NCBI GenBank assembly: GCA_007693945.1
Contig: RECP01000113.1
Coordinates: forward strand, 1 to 46,289
Source of the DNA: Spirochaetaceae bacterium
GTDB taxonomy: Bacteria > Spirochaetota > Spirochaetia > DSM-27196 > PWMO01
DNA: 46,289 nt
Direction: 5' to 3'
The stretch's first letter is position 1. Each line of letters opens with the position of its first letter. Below are positions 30,942 through 40,310 of this stretch, one piece after another. A program made the position numbers and the translations under genes. A model generated the notes under the pieces. That model saw only the letters and a program-made list of their open reading frames with translations, ran no database searches and had not been told where the DNA came from.

Positions 30942-32405
30942 CTACGGCGCGGCAGTCAGCCAATCAGAGTAGTCGACGTCGCCGTCAATGAAGTCTTTGA
31001 AGTCATCTTCTTCGGCGGAGCCGAACCAGTTCCCCCGGGCATCCAACGTCCCCGTTGTCGCGGCGTTCACGATCAGCATGCTACCCGAGATCGGCGAGAT
31101 GATCGAGTTGCCGGTGATGGTGATATCGGATACGGAGATATCGTCGTCCCGCTGGTAGATGCTGTTGAAGCTGTTCTTGACGGTGTTGCCCGTGATGAGG
31201 ACCGGGTCGGTGTGGCTGGCGCCGTACAAGCGGATTCCACCGCCATCGGAGCGCTGGCCGGCGTTGGCGTGCTCGAGCAGATTGTCGCTGACCGTGAAGT
31301 TGCTGGTGGCGCCGCCGAGGTTCAACCCGTGCCCGCTGATATTCGTGAAGCGATTGCGGGCGATAACGAACCCGGTGGACCTGTCCATGTTGATACCCGC
31401 CCCGGAATCCGCCACGTTCTCGATGATGTTGTTCTCGAATCTGCCGTCCACAAGCCCCCGATCGATTCGCACCGCGTGACCTCCGCCGTGATCGGTGATC
31501 CAGTTGCCGGCGATGACCGTACCGATAGATTGGCCCGAGCCCATGTGGTTGGAGATGGCGATGCCCTGGTTCTGGTACAAATGGTTGTGAAGTATCTGAA
31601 CGTCGTCGGGATCATTGCCTGAGCCGGATCCTATGCGGATCATACCCTGGCTGCTGCTGGTCCTTACCGCAGCGGTAAATCGCAGTCCCTGCAGAACACT
31701 CCCGTCAGACCCGCCGAGAAACTCGACCGCCGCGGTGTTCCCGATAGCTCCGGCGTTGATAATCGCTTCACTGAAGCGGTACGAACCGCTCACGGAACGG
31801 ATGATAAGCGGCTTGGTAAGCGCTACGGATGCGGTCAGTTGGTAGCTGCCGTCCATCAGGAGCACTGTTCCGTTGGGATTCACGCTTGCGACGCCGGCGC
31901 CGATTGTGTTGAATGGCGCCGCATAGCTGCCGTCCCCACCATCGGCGGCCGACGGATCAACGTAGACGAATTCGAGGTCAAGAGTCCCCGTCCGCGCCGT
32001 CGCGCTGATTTCCGCTGCGGTGCCAACAACACTCCCATTGGCGAGTGCTCGAATAACGTAGAAATACGGGGTCCCTGTGGTCACTGTTGCATCGACGTAG
32101 CTATTGTCCGGCGCCACGGAGGAGAGCTCCGCGACCGGATCATCAAAATCGTAGTCTCCGGAGCTTGCGCTTCGAAACACCTGATAACTGGTCACTGAAG
32201 AGTCAGGCCTGGCCCAGAAGAGCGTGACATGCGGCAAACCGGCAGTGGCAAAAACTCTGAACTCCACGTGCTGCGGAAACAGTGCTTCACCTGAGCCTCC
32301 GTTCGAGCCTCCCCGGCGGGATCCAAAGGGGTTCGAGCAGCCTGCAACGAGTAGTAGTGTCAAAGTCAGTGCAACCATAGATCCGTAGCGGCGATTGCGT
32401 TGCAT
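30942..32405 (-). CDS. right-handed beta-helix lipoprotein with fibronectin III-like domain
   Basis: The 487-residue protein has a lipoprotein signal: basic start, hydrophobic run and lipobox LVAGC with Cys23. A fibronectin III-like domain follows (about 45-135, FWARPDSSVTSYQVFRS). From about 150 a parallel beta-helix region opens with YAAPFNTIGAGVASVNPNGTVLLMDGSY, the style of polysaccharide-lyase and DUF1565-type helices. Repeated rungs contain ITGNxI-type turns such as VIAGNWITDHGG and VIARNRFTNISGH. The protein would sit lipid-anchored on an envelope surface and may bind or cleave polysaccharide; no catalytic residues were identified. GGAGG precedes the ATG at 32405. Confidence 0.8.
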   Translation of the reverse strand: MQRNRRYGSMVALTLTLLLVAGCSNPFGSRRGGSNGGSGEALFPQHVEFRVFATAGLPHVTLFWARPDSSVTSYQVFRSASSGDYDFDDPVAELSSVAPDNSYVDATVTTGTPYFYVIRALANGSVVGTAAEISATARTGTLDLEFVYVDPSAADGGDGSYAAPFNTIGAGVASVNPNGTVLLMDGSYQLTASVALTKPLIIRSVSGSYRFSEAIINAGAIGNTAAVEFLGGSDGSVLQGLRFTAAVRTSSSQGMIRIGSGSGNDPDDVQILHNHLYQNQGIAISNHMGSGQSIGTVIAGNWITDHGGGHAVRIDRGLVDGRFENNIIENVADSGAGINMDRSTGFVIARNRFTNISGHGLNLGGATSNFTVSDNLLEHANAGQRSDGGGIRLYGASHTDPVLITGNTVKNSFNSIYQRDDDISVSDITITGNSIISPISGSMLIVNAATTGTLDARGNWFGSAEEDDFKDFIDGDVDYSDWLTAAP

Positions 32406-32567
32406 GTCGCGCCTCCAACGTTGGGTGGTAATACAAGAATAGCACGCCGCAAACCAAATTCCAGATCGACGGGGAACAGCGGGTCAGCGGTCCTTGCGTA
32501 CACCAAGCTGTTCGGCGTTTCCTCTGTAGTGCCGAGTACAGGCACGGATCTCGGCCGAACGGCAGTC

Positions 32568-32597
32568 TTGACAAATCAGAAATATCAGAATATTCTG
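32568..32597 (+). promoter_or_regulatory. promoter with palindromic operator for the AbrB-like/ArsM pair
   Basis: A perfect TTGACA (32568-32573), 17-base spacer and TATTCT (32591-32596) precede the gene by about 34 bases. The 12-bp perfect palindrome CAGAATATTCTG (32586-32597) covers the -10 box, and a partial copy (CAGAAATAT) lies just upstream. A repressor bound here would block polymerase; the small AbrB-like protein encoded next or an ArsR-type protein elsewhere could be the ligand. Confidence 0.7.
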
Positions 32598-32630
32598 TAT
32601 CAACAGGCGAAAACAGGCAAGGAGGGGCGA

Positions 32631-32894
32631 ATGGATCTGTTTGACAGCGCATTGCGGGTCGATGCGGTCGTGTCGGTAGATGAGCGTGGACAGATGGTGC
32701 TTCCCAAGGAGATCCGTCAGCGCGCACATATCCATCCGGGGGACAAACTGGCGGTCGTCAGCTACCAGAACCAGGGTACGGTCTGCTGCTTGTGGCTGAT
32801 GAAGACTGAGCAGCTGCTCGGCTCGGTGCGCAACAGCCTCGGACCGTTGATGAGCGCGCTGGCCGATACGGGAACGCAAGGAGAGACACCGTGA
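32631..32894 (+). CDS. AbrB/MazE/SpoVT-fold regulator, HgcAB-associated type
   Basis: An 87-residue protein with a swapped-hairpin AbrB DNA-binding domain: VVSVDERGQMVLPKEIRQRAHIHPGDKLAVVS. The following GTVCCLWLMKTEQLLGSVRNSLGPLM matches the small proteins annotated as HgcAB-associated, which carry a CC pair in this position. The cysteine-rich N-terminus seen in several relatives is missing, replaced by MDLFDSALRV. AAGGAGG precedes the ATG. It overlaps the methyltransferase start by four bases, so the two are one operon behind a palindromic promoter. A metal- or metalloid-responsive regulator is the likely role; hgcA and hgcB themselves are not in the window. Confidence 0.78.
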   Translation: MDLFDSALRVDAVVSVDERGQMVLPKEIRQRAHIHPGDKLAVVSYQNQGTVCCLWLMKTEQLLGSVRNSLGPLMSALADTGTQGETP

Positions 32895-33739
32895 GCAACG
32901 ACGTACGGAAGGGTGTGCAGGAACGATACGGTGCGATTGCGACGGTATCGGGAAGCTGTTGTGGGCCGGTTGAGCGTGCGGCGGCGGCGGGCGCCTCCGG
33001 TTGCTGCAGCAGCGCAGACGCTATCGGGGTTGCCAACGGATACTCACCTGATGATCTTTCAACGGCGCCGGACGGCGCCAACCTGGGACTCGGCTGCGGC
33101 AATCCCACCGCGATTGGATCACTGCAGCCCGGAGAAACAGTGCTGGATCTTGGCTCCGGTGCCGGGTTCGACTGCTTCATCGCGGCGCGCAAGGTAGGCC
33201 CCGGCGGCCGTGTAATCGGACTGGACATGACACCGCAGATGCTCGAGCGCGCCCGGGTAAACGCCGAGCGCGGCGGGTTCGGCAACGTTGAATTCGTGGA
33301 AGGTTTCATTGAGAGCATTCCGCTTCCCGACGCATCGGTCGACGTGGTGATTTCCAACTGCGTGATCAATCTGTCAATCGACAAGCCGCAGGTATTTCGC
33401 GAAGTCGCCCGCGTGCTCAAGCCCGGCGGTCGCATGTACGTCTCGGACCTGGTGCTTTCCCGGCCGCTGCCGCGCTTCCTGCGCAAGAGCGCAGCGCTCT
33501 ACACGGCGTGTGTTGCCGGGGCAATGACGCGACAGGATTATCTCGCAGCCATCGAATCGGCCGGCCTTGCGGAGACACGTGTTGTCTCCGAGCAGGCCTA
33601 CGCACTCGATCTTATGACTGCTGATCCGTCGCTGGCGCGATTGGCACGACTTGCTCGGATTCTGCCTCCGCTTCGCAGGCGCATGGAAACCGTGGTCAGT
33701 CTGTCGGTTGCCGCGTTTCGACCGCGCAGCTGTCTGTAA
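32891..33739 (+). CDS. arsM: arsenite methyltransferase-like protein
   Basis: The 282-residue protein fits the ArsM family, which transfers methyl groups from S-adenosylmethionine to trivalent arsenic. The SAM site is VLDLGSGAGFDCFIAARKVGPGG, followed by GLDMTPQMLERAR. Cysteines where arsenic ligands are expected are present: GCGNP before motif I, Cys in GAGFDC, and SNCVINL. Extra N-terminal cysteine pairs occur in GSCCGPV and GCCSS. Start is GTG 32891, overlapping the regulator stop (GTGA). The C-terminus is leucine/arginine-rich and differs from classical ArsM, so a different metalloid or thiol substrate is possible. The pairing with an HgcAB-associated-type regulator supports a metal or metalloid response. 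Confidence 0.8.
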   Translation: MSNDVRKGVQERYGAIATVSGSCCGPVERAAAAGASGCCSSADAIGVANGYSPDDLSTAPDGANLGLGCGNPTAIGSLQPGETVLDLGSGAGFDCFIAARKVGPGGRVIGLDMTPQMLERARVNAERGGFGNVEFVEGFIESIPLPDASVDVVISNCVINLSIDKPQVFREVARVLKPGGRMYVSDLVLSRPLPRFLRKSAALYTACVAGAMTRQDYLAAIESAGLAETRVVSEQAYALDLMTADPSLARLARLARILPPLRRRMETVVSLSVAAFRPRSCL

Positions 33740-33773
33740 CCGTTCGCTGATCACGGCGCTTCTCACGCCGACA

Positions 33774-33801
33774 TTGATTTTCCGGTGTCAAGTCATATAC
33801 T
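33774..33801 (+). promoter_or_regulatory. promoter of the GLUG-repeat lipoprotein gene
   Basis: TTGATT at 33774-33779 and TATACT at 33796-33801 are 16 bases apart, and lie in the only AT-richer part of the 141-base gap. Transcription would start near 33808, about 73 bases before the coding region. Confidence 0.55.
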
Positions 33802-33880
33802 TTGTTCTGCGGACACCTGGCAGTCGTTACGCTGCTGCATGTGCCGCGGACGTCAGTAATCTGCAGAAGGGGCACGCGCG

Positions 33881-35830
33881 TTGGTACGGGTGGGGCGCTG
33901 GTTTCTGGTGATCTTGTCACTGTGGGCGGTTCTGGGCTGTATCAACCCGATTGATGACCCGCCGCTGAGCTACATGTTGCGGTTCGAGCCCAACGGAGCT
34001 GATGGCGCGCTGGAGAGTCCGTATATGCTCGCGCCGGATTTCACGCTGAAACGGGTGGGAGCCAGAATTGCCCTGCCTGGATCCGGCACGCTCACGAACG
34101 GCGCGCTCTTCTTTCAAAGCTGGAACACGAGATCCGGCGGTAGCGGCATCAGCTACGTGCCGGGAAGCACCCTGGTCATGCCTGCTGACGACGTCACGCT
34201 CTACGCGCAGTGGGGCCCTGATGCCTCCACCTTTACGGTAACGTTCCAGACCAACGGCGGAACAGCGGTTGACCCGCAAGAAGTCGCCGTCGGAGGCTCG
34301 GTGGTACAGCCGCCCGAACCGACCAGAATCGGGTATCTGTTCAGCGGCTGGTTTGCCGATGATGCTCTGACAACGCCGTGGAACTTCGCCTCCGATGTGG
34401 TCAACGACAACATGACTCTCTACGCCGGGTGGGTCGAGGACGGTACGTTCGCGGGCGGCGACGGAACGGAGATAACTCCGTACCTTGTGGCGACAGCCGA
34501 GCAGCTGAACAACGTCAGGAACCACCTCGGGGCCCATTTTCTGCAGGTAGCGGACATCGACCTTGGCGTTGCACCGTGGAACCAGGATGAAGGGTGGCTC
34601 CCGCTTGGCGAAAACGGCGCCCCGTTTACGGGTTTTTTTGACGGGGCCGGCCATATGATCTCCGGCCTGTTCATCAACCGCAGCACACTTGGCGTTGGTT
34701 TGTTTGGATACCTTGCGGGAGCGACCGTCGTCAACGTTCGTTTGGAGGGCGTCAGTATCGCCAATCCGGGCAACAACACGGGTGCGCTGGCCGGGGCCCA
34801 GCAGCTTCCGGCGTCCAGCATCACGCGGGTTTCGGCAACCGGGGCGGTGAGCTCGATGGGCACCAACACCGGTGGGCTCATCGGCTATGCCAACGGCGCC
34901 ATGTTGAGCGAGTCTCGTGCCGATGTAGCAGTAACCGGGGATCGAAGCGTCGGCGGGCTTGTGGGATCCATGGACGGTGGAGAGATACGCGACAGCTATG
35001 CCACCGGTCTGGTTGCCGGTACGGGTGACGAGGGCCGGATCGGCGGCCTGGTCGGCAATAAGATAGGCGGCGAGGTTCTGCGCAGCTACGCTGCCGGGGC
35101 GGTGACCAGCGTCGCCGGGTCGCCCTCGGGCGGTCTGGCGGGTGTCAACACCGGAGCGATAACCGCTGCCTACTATGACCGCTACACCACGGGTCAGGAC
35201 GATGTCGGCAAGGGAGATCCGTTGCCCACCGCCGACATGCTCGGCCCGGCGAGCTTCCCCGGGTGGGACTTCGTAGCAGTCTGGGCGGTCCAGGAGGGCA
35301 GTTCGTACCCGTATCTAAGGTGGCAGGATGCGGGGGAAACGCCGTACCCGCAAACCGCGTTCTCTCTCAGGAATCCCGGCCCGGCGGGTGGACCGGTGTT
35401 CTTTGATCGCGGGTTCTACAACGACGGCTGGCGCTATATGGAAGCTACGGCGGATAACCTCGAGTACGCGCTGTGGAGCAGCACCCTGACGTCCATCGGA
35501 GGGACGGGTGCCGACATCGGCGATGGGTTGAACAACACGTCGTTGATTGTGATCGGGCTGGGTGCACAGACGGGTAAGGCGGCTCAGCTTGCGCACGGAC
35601 ACGCGGAGGGTGGGTTTGACGACTGGTTCCTTCCGTCCATCGGGGAATTGGAGCAGATGGACCTGGCCCTGCATCCGGTGGCTGACTTCGGCATTGCGAG
35701 CGCACCGTACTGGAGCTCCTTCGAGGCAAGCGACATTCAGGCCGCGATCTGGAACTTCCTGTCACGTGACGCGGCCCCCGTTCAGAAGAACACGGCAACC
35801 TACCGTGTCCGCGGGGCACGGCGCTTCTGA
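33881..35830 (+). CDS. surface lipoprotein with InlB-type, GLUG and Lcl/DUF1566-like domains
   Basis: A 649-residue predicted lipoprotein with lipobox AVLGC (Cys20). Two InlB B-repeat-like units occupy about 30-185; the second reads FTVTFQTNGGTAVDPQEVAVGG then GYLFSGWFADDALTTPWNF and MTLYAGW. A GLUG repeat region (about 200-430) contains GxxGYA-like turns such as GALAG, GGLIGYANGA, GGLVGSMDGG and GGLVGNKIGG. The last 160 residues resemble Lcl/DUF1566 C-terminal domains (GFDDWFLPSIGELEQM, PYWSS, VRGARRF), found in surface adhesins. The start is probably TTG 33881 with AGAAGGGG upstream; GTG at 33890 is an alternative. A cell-surface adhesion or ligand-binding role is inferred from the domains. 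Confidence 0.8.
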   Translation: MVRVGRWFLVILSLWAVLGCINPIDDPPLSYMLRFEPNGADGALESPYMLAPDFTLKRVGARIALPGSGTLTNGALFFQSWNTRSGGSGISYVPGSTLVMPADDVTLYAQWGPDASTFTVTFQTNGGTAVDPQEVAVGGSVVQPPEPTRIGYLFSGWFADDALTTPWNFASDVVNDNMTLYAGWVEDGTFAGGDGTEITPYLVATAEQLNNVRNHLGAHFLQVADIDLGVAPWNQDEGWLPLGENGAPFTGFFDGAGHMISGLFINRSTLGVGLFGYLAGATVVNVRLEGVSIANPGNNTGALAGAQQLPASSITRVSATGAVSSMGTNTGGLIGYANGAMLSESRADVAVTGDRSVGGLVGSMDGGEIRDSYATGLVAGTGDEGRIGGLVGNKIGGEVLRSYAAGAVTSVAGSPSGGLAGVNTGAITAAYYDRYTTGQDDVGKGDPLPTADMLGPASFPGWDFVAVWAVQEGSSYPYLRWQDAGETPYPQTAFSLRNPGPAGGPVFFDRGFYNDGWRYMEATADNLEYALWSSTLTSIGGTGADIGDGLNNTSLIVIGLGAQTGKAAQLAHGHAEGGFDDWFLPSIGELEQMDLALHPVADFGIASAPYWSSFEASDIQAAIWNFLSRDAAPVQKNTATYRVRGARRF

Positions 35831-35870
35831 GCGACGCTGTACCCGTCGCAACGCGGATCGCCGGGGCAGC

Positions 35871-36452
35871 TCACAGCACTTCCACGCGCGCATAGTCGCG
35901 CAGCACCGCCTCCTGCTGCGTCGCGTCGGCCGCCTGCACGCAGCGCTCGACGGCCCGGGCGGCAGCGTCAAGAACCTGATGCAGCACCGCCTCCTGGTCA
36001 GGTGCAAAGCGCGACAATACGTATGCGGACACGTTGCCGTGTCCGGGGCGCGATATGCCGATTCGCAGACGCAGGAAGTCCGCTGTTGCCAGCGCACTGC
36101 GCAGCGACTTCAGTCCGTTGTGCCCGCCGAGACCGCCGCCGCGCCGTAGTGCGATCGTACCAAATGGCAGCTCGAGCTCATCGTGCACCACCAGCACGCG
36201 GCGCGGATCGACGCGCAGAAAAGCGCACAGCCGGCCCACCGACTCACCACAGCGATTCATGAAGGTCTGCGGCCACAGCACGTGAATGCGGCTGGCGCCC
36301 CATCCAACCGCGGCGTAGTCAGCCAGGAACTTGCGCTGGCGCGTCGCACCGCGAAGCGCCTCAATGCGTTCGGCCAGCAGCCAGGCGACGTTATGGCGTG
36401 TGCGGTGGTACTGAGCGCCGGGATTCCCCAGCAGTACGAGCACGTCAATCAT
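35871..36452 (-). CDS. pth: peptidyl-tRNA hydrolase
   Basis: A 193-residue bacterial Pth, which frees tRNA from prematurely released peptidyl-tRNA. Catalytic and binding residues are visible: Asn10 and His20 in LLGNPGAQYHRTRHNVAW, Asn66 in PQTFMN, Asp91 in VVHDELELPFG and Asn112 in GGLGGHNGLKS. The ATG at 36452 is chosen because homology begins there; AAGGAGG lies 13 bases upstream, slightly far. A longer frame to 36518 adds unrelated residues. The gene stands alone, divergent from the lipoate ligase gene. Confidence 0.93.
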   Translation of the reverse strand: MIDVLVLLGNPGAQYHRTRHNVAWLLAERIEALRGATRQRKFLADYAAVGWGASRIHVLWPQTFMNRCGESVGRLCAFLRVDPRRVLVVHDELELPFGTIALRRGGGLGGHNGLKSLRSALATADFLRLRIGISRPGHGNVSAYVLSRFAPDQEAVLHQVLDAAARAVERCVQAADATQQEAVLRDYARVEVL

Positions 36453-36574
36453 TGCTTCTCGCTGCCCTCCTTGCGGCGGATAGGGCGCCGTCTCCACGCG
36501 GACCCGTGCTTTACCCACTATAGCGGCGCACCCGTTCCGTGGCTATGCGCTGCCGTGCTACTATCGCGGTCGGT

Positions 36575-37648
36575 ATGCACAGCATCGATCTGCACAGCGC
36601 GGCGCCGCCCGGCCTGCTGCGCGTGGTCTGCTCCGCGACGCTCGATCCCTACCGCAACCTCGCTCTGGAACAGCAGCTGTACGATGAGCTGCAACCGGAC
36701 CAGCTGGTGCTGTTTCTGTGGCGCAACGCGCCGGTTGTGGTGATCGGGCGCCATCAGAATCCCTGGATCGAGTGTGACCTGGACGCCATGCGGGCCGCGG
36801 GGGTGTGGCTGGCGCGGCGCGCCAGCGGTGGAGGAGCAGTCTACCACGATCCGGGCAACGGCAACTTCAGTTTCCTGGCCGCCGCAGAGCACTACGATCA
36901 GCGGCTTCAGTTCGCAATCGTGATGGCGGCTCTTGCCGACATCGGCATCTCGGCCGAACAGACGGGCCGCAACGATATTCTGGCCGACGGGCGCAAGTTC
37001 TCCGGCAGTGCGTTCCGCTATCGCTCGCAGAAGTCCTATCATCATGGAACGCTGCTGATCGACGCGGACCTCGACCGGCTGTCGGCCTGTCTGAACCCTG
37101 TTTCCACGGCAGTTACCGAAAGCAAGGCAATTGCCTCGGTGCGTTCGCGAGTGGTCAACCTCGGCGAATTGGTGCCCGGTCTGCAGTGGGCTGCGGTCTG
37201 TGAGCGGCTGGTAGCGGCCGCGGAGCGCGCCTACGGGGTGCGCGCGACCATCGAAAGTATTGACGCAGGCGCACTCCGAGGCGATGATGTGCACACATCG
37301 CTGGTAGCGGAACTGCGCAGCTGGCAGTGGATCTACGGTCGTACGCCGGACTTCCGCCGTCTGCATCGCGTAGAAGGCGGCGACGGTGCAGCAGAATTAG
37401 AGCTGCACGTGCATCGCGGCCGCATCAGCGGTGCGCGGATTGTCGGTGCAGGCGCGGCGGCGGGCGTTTCGCCCGACATGCAGCGGCTGATAGCGGCGTT
37501 GACGGGGATCAGGTATCGACCTGAGGACCTGCGGTGTTGCGCCGCAGCAATGAGCGCCACCGCGGCAACGGCCGGGGTCTGCGCGCAGCTTGCCCGGCAG
37601 TTGGGTGCCACCGCGGGGATACCGCTGGAACAGGAGGGCAACGGATGA
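36575..37648 (+). CDS. lplA: lipoate-protein ligase A
   Basis: A 357-residue ligase that attaches lipoate to E2 subunits and GcvH through a lipoyl-AMP intermediate. Signature stretches are [20 protein letters not shown] (81-100) and [17 protein letters not shown] with the conserved Lys141, then [16 protein letters not shown]-terminal accessory domain follows from about 250, as in E. coli LplA. The ATG at 36575 is favoured for family fit; earlier GTG or ATG codons at 36539 and 36545 are possible. The stop overlaps the nucleoside phosphorylase start (ATGA). A thiamine-dependent E1 subunit at the right end of the window may belong to a lipoyl-dependent complex that needs this enzyme. Confidence 0.88.
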   Translation: MHSIDLHSAAPPGLLRVVCSATLDPYRNLALEQQLYDELQPDQLVLFLWRNAPVVVIGRHQNPWIECDLDAMRAAGVWLARRASGGGAVYHDPGNGNFSFLAAAEHYDQRLQFAIVMAALADIGISAEQTGRNDILADGRKFSGSAFRYRSQKSYHHGTLLIDADLDRLSACLNPVSTAVTESKAIASVRSRVVNLGELVPGLQWAAVCERLVAAAERAYGVRATIESIDAGALRGDDVHTSLVAELRSWQWIYGRTPDFRRLHRVEGGDGAAELELHVHRGRISGARIVGAGAAAGVSPDMQRLIAALTGIRYRPEDLRCCAAAMSATAATAGVCAQLARQLGATAGIPLEQEGNG

Positions 37649-38343
37649 GCATCCATATCGGTGCCTTGAAAGGCGAGATTGCCGAAACGGTTCTGCTGCC
37701 CGGGGACCCGCTGCGAGCCCGGTTCGTGGCTGAGACGTTTCTGCAGGACGCGGTGTGTTACAACGAGGTGCGCGGCATGCTCGGCTTTACCGGTCTTTAC
37801 AAGGGACGTCGGGTCTCGGTACAGGGGACCGGCATGGGAATACCGTCGCATCTGATCTACGTCCATGAGCTGCTGGCTGAGTACGGGGTCAAGCGCGCGA
37901 TCAGAGTTGGTTCGTGCGGCGCGATGCAGCCGGATATCCGGCTCAACGACATCCTGATCGCGATGTCGGCTTCTACGGACTCCCACATCAATCGCCTGCG
38001 TTTCCACGGGGCGGACTACGCGCCGTGCGCCGATTACGGTCTGTTTGCCCGGGCCTGTTCGGTTGCCGAGGCGTTAGAGATCCCGTTTCGTGCCGGCAAC
38101 ATCCTCTCGAGCGACGTCTTCTACGGCGATGATCCGCAGGCGTGGAAGCTGTGGGCCGACTTTGGCGTGTTGGCGGTCGAGATGGAGACCAGCGGGCTGT
38201 ACACTGAAGCTGCCAGGTTCAAGGCGCAGGCGCTGTCCATTCTTACGGTGAGCGACAGCCTGCTGACCGGCCAGGCGCTCTCCTCGACCGATCGCGAGCG
38301 TTCGTTTCGCAGCATGATGGAACTGGCACTGGAACTGGCATGA
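37645..38343 (+). CDS. deoD: purine nucleoside phosphorylase, DeoD type
   Basis: The 232-residue protein is a hexameric-type purine nucleoside phosphorylase, which splits purine (deoxy)nucleosides with phosphate into base and pentose 1-phosphate for salvage. Typical segments are [25 protein letters not shown] at the start and [41 protein letters not shown] and the catalytic aspartate in [10 protein letters not shown] follow. GGAGGG precedes the ATG at 37645, which overlaps the lipoate ligase stop. No functional link between the two genes is obvious; coupling may just reflect genome compaction. Confidence 0.94.
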   Translation: MSIHIGALKGEIAETVLLPGDPLRARFVAETFLQDAVCYNEVRGMLGFTGLYKGRRVSVQGTGMGIPSHLIYVHELLAEYGVKRAIRVGSCGAMQPDIRLNDILIAMSASTDSHINRLRFHGADYAPCADYGLFARACSVAEALEIPFRAGNILSSDVFYGDDPQAWKLWADFGVLAVEMETSGLYTEAARFKAQALSILTVSDSLLTGQALSSTDRERSFRSMMELALELA

Positions 38344-38433
38344 TCCGGCAGCCGTGCCCGCGGGCTTTGAAACTGCCGAGATATTCCCCGGCGCAGAAAA
38401 TCAGTACATTACACCCAACGGAACGGGGAGTGT

Positions 38434-39492
38434 ATGGCGCAACAAGTCAGCTTTCTTCTCTACGGGGCATACGGCTACACCGGCCGCCTGGTAGTTGAAC
38501 GCCTGGTCAGTCTGGGACTCAGACCGATTCTGGCGGGACGCAACAGAGCGAGAGTCGAGGCGGTGGCCAGGGAATTTGGATTGCCGTTTACGGCTTTTGA
38601 GATTACCGACAGTACGGCAATGGATGCGGCTTTGAAGGACGTTCCGCTTGTCCTGAACTGTGCCGGACCGTTCCGCAACACATTTACACCGTTTGCCGAC
38701 TCGTGCATCCGCACCGCTACCCACTATCTCGACGTGACCGGCGAGATAGACGTCTTCCACCGCGCCGCGGCGCGTCACTGCGAGTTCATCAATGCGGGGA
38801 TTATGGTGATGCCGGGGGTCGGGTTCGATATCGTACCGTCGGACTATCTTGCCTGCTACGTCAAGACCCGCCTGCCCAGCGCCGACCGCCTGGTGTTGGC
38901 GTTCGGCAAAGTCGATTCCGTTTCGCGCGGCACCGCCGCTACGGTGCTGGATCAACTCGGGCGACCCGGTCTGGTGCGCAGAGAAGGCAAGATCGCCGAA
39001 GTCTCCACGGCGTGGCGGCAGCGCAGTTTTGACTTCGGCAACGGCCCTGAACTCTCGATCACGGCGCCTCTGGCCGACGTGTTCTCCGCATACTACACCA
39101 CCGGGATTCCGGATATTGAGTGCTACGTGGCGCTGCCGTGCCGGGTCTCCGGCTGGGCGCTCAAGATCGCGCACCGCTTCATACGGCCCCAGTGGTTCAG
39201 GGGGCTGCTGCGACGCAGATTGCAGAAACAGGACAAGGCTGGTCCCGACGCGCATCAACGCGCGGTCGGCAACAGCGTAATTTTTGCCGAAGCGTCCAGC
39301 AGGGAGGGGCAGCGTGTGCAGGCCATCATGCGCGGCCCTGAGCCGTATACCATGACTGCATTGGTCGCTGCAGCTGCGGTTCAGTGTACGCTCGATGGTA
39401 AGGCCCGGCCCGGGTTCCAGACCCCGTCGCCCACCTTCGGAGCGGCGCTGATCTCGGCGGTCGAAGACTTTGAAGTCGAAGATCTGGAGTAG
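38434..39492 (+). CDS. saccharopine dehydrogenase-like NADP-binding protein
   Basis: A 352-residue oxidoreductase-fold protein. The dinucleotide-binding loop is LLYGAYGYTGRLVVERLV at the N-terminus, and VLNCAGPF and THYLDVTGE follow as in saccharopine dehydrogenase and trans-acting enoyl reductase families. The central PGVGFDIVPSDYLA is also typical. No saccharopine-pathway neighbours are present, so lysine metabolism is unlikely; related proteins act on lipids or remain uncharacterised. GGGGAG precedes the ATG. The gene ends five bases before the SDR gene and may be its operon partner. Confidence 0.82.
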   Translation: MAQQVSFLLYGAYGYTGRLVVERLVSLGLRPILAGRNRARVEAVAREFGLPFTAFEITDSTAMDAALKDVPLVLNCAGPFRNTFTPFADSCIRTATHYLDVTGEIDVFHRAAARHCEFINAGIMVMPGVGFDIVPSDYLACYVKTRLPSADRLVLAFGKVDSVSRGTAATVLDQLGRPGLVRREGKIAEVSTAWRQRSFDFGNGPELSITAPLADVFSAYYTTGIPDIECYVALPCRVSGWALKIAHRFIRPQWFRGLLRRRLQKQDKAGPDAHQRAVGNSVIFAEASSREGQRVQAIMRGPEPYTMTALVAAAAVQCTLDGKARPGFQTPSPTFGAALISAVEDFEVEDLE

Positions 39493-39497
39493 ATAGC

Positions 39498-40310
39498 GTG
39501 GACTACCATCTGACCAACCGGTGTGCGGTCGTAACCGGGGCCGGAGGCGCAATACTGGGTGCGGTATCCAGGTTGATGGCCGCAGAGGGAGCCAGGGTAG
39601 CGGTGTGGGATCTGTTGCCCGAGCAGGCCGAGCGCACGGTTGAGGAGATTCGGGCCCTCGGCGGCCGGGCGCTGGCGGTGACCTGTGACGTGACCTCACG
39701 AGAGGCCATTTGTGACGCGCTGCAGACCACGCTGGAAGCGTTCGGGCGCGTTGACGTTCTGGTAAACGGTGCCGGCGGCAGCCGCGCCGTGACAACCACG
39801 TCGGAGGATCTTGCGTTCTTTGACATCGATCCGCAGGACCTGCGCATGGTCATGGATCTCAACTACCTCAGTACGGTGATGTGTTGCCAGGAGATCGGCC
39901 GGGTCATGGCGCGGCAGAAGAGCGGTGTCATAGTCAACGTGACCTCGGTCGCGGGGCTGGCACCGTTGACGCGGGCGCTGGCCTACAGTAACAGCAAGGC
40001 TGCCGCCAACAGTTTTACCCGCTGGCTGGCGGTGCACATGGCGCAGACCTACTCGCGCGAGATTCGGGTCAATGCGGTTGCGCCCGGGTTTGTTCTCACG
40101 GACCAGAACAGGTTCCTGCTGATCGACCGCAACAGCGGCCAGACCACCGAGCGCGGCCGGCAGATCATGCAGGCAGTGCCGGCGGGACGCTACGGTACCC
40201 CCGATGAGGTGGCCCAGGTGATCGTCTATTTGGCGTCGGACTGCGCTGGCTTTGTGAACGGGGCAGTCGTGCCGGTGGATGGCGGTTTCGCGGCTTATTC
40301 GGGCGTGTAG
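39498..40310 (+). CDS. short-chain dehydrogenase, probable D-mannonate (fructuronate) oxidoreductase
   Basis: A 270-residue classical SDR. The cofactor site is VVTGAGGAILGAVSRLMA, followed by NGAGG and the catalytic Ser-Tyr-Lys set in VTSVAGLAPLTRALAYSNSKAA. The C-terminal GAVVPVDGGFAAYSGV is characteristic of SDR-type fructuronate reductases, which convert D-fructuronate to D-mannonate. The convergent gene 153 bases away encodes mannonate dehydratase, the next enzyme, which supports the assignment. Start is GTG at 39498, with GGAG about 11 bases upstream. Confidence 0.8.
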   Translation: MDYHLTNRCAVVTGAGGAILGAVSRLMAAEGARVAVWDLLPEQAERTVEEIRALGGRALAVTCDVTSREAICDALQTTLEAFGRVDVLVNGAGGSRAVTTTSEDLAFFDIDPQDLRMVMDLNYLSTVMCCQEIGRVMARQKSGVIVNVTSVAGLAPLTRALAYSNSKAAANSFTRWLAVHMAQTYSREIRVNAVAPGFVLTDQNRFLLIDRNSGQTTERGRQIMQAVPAGRYGTPDEVAQVIVYLASDCAGFVNGAVVPVDGGFAAYSGV

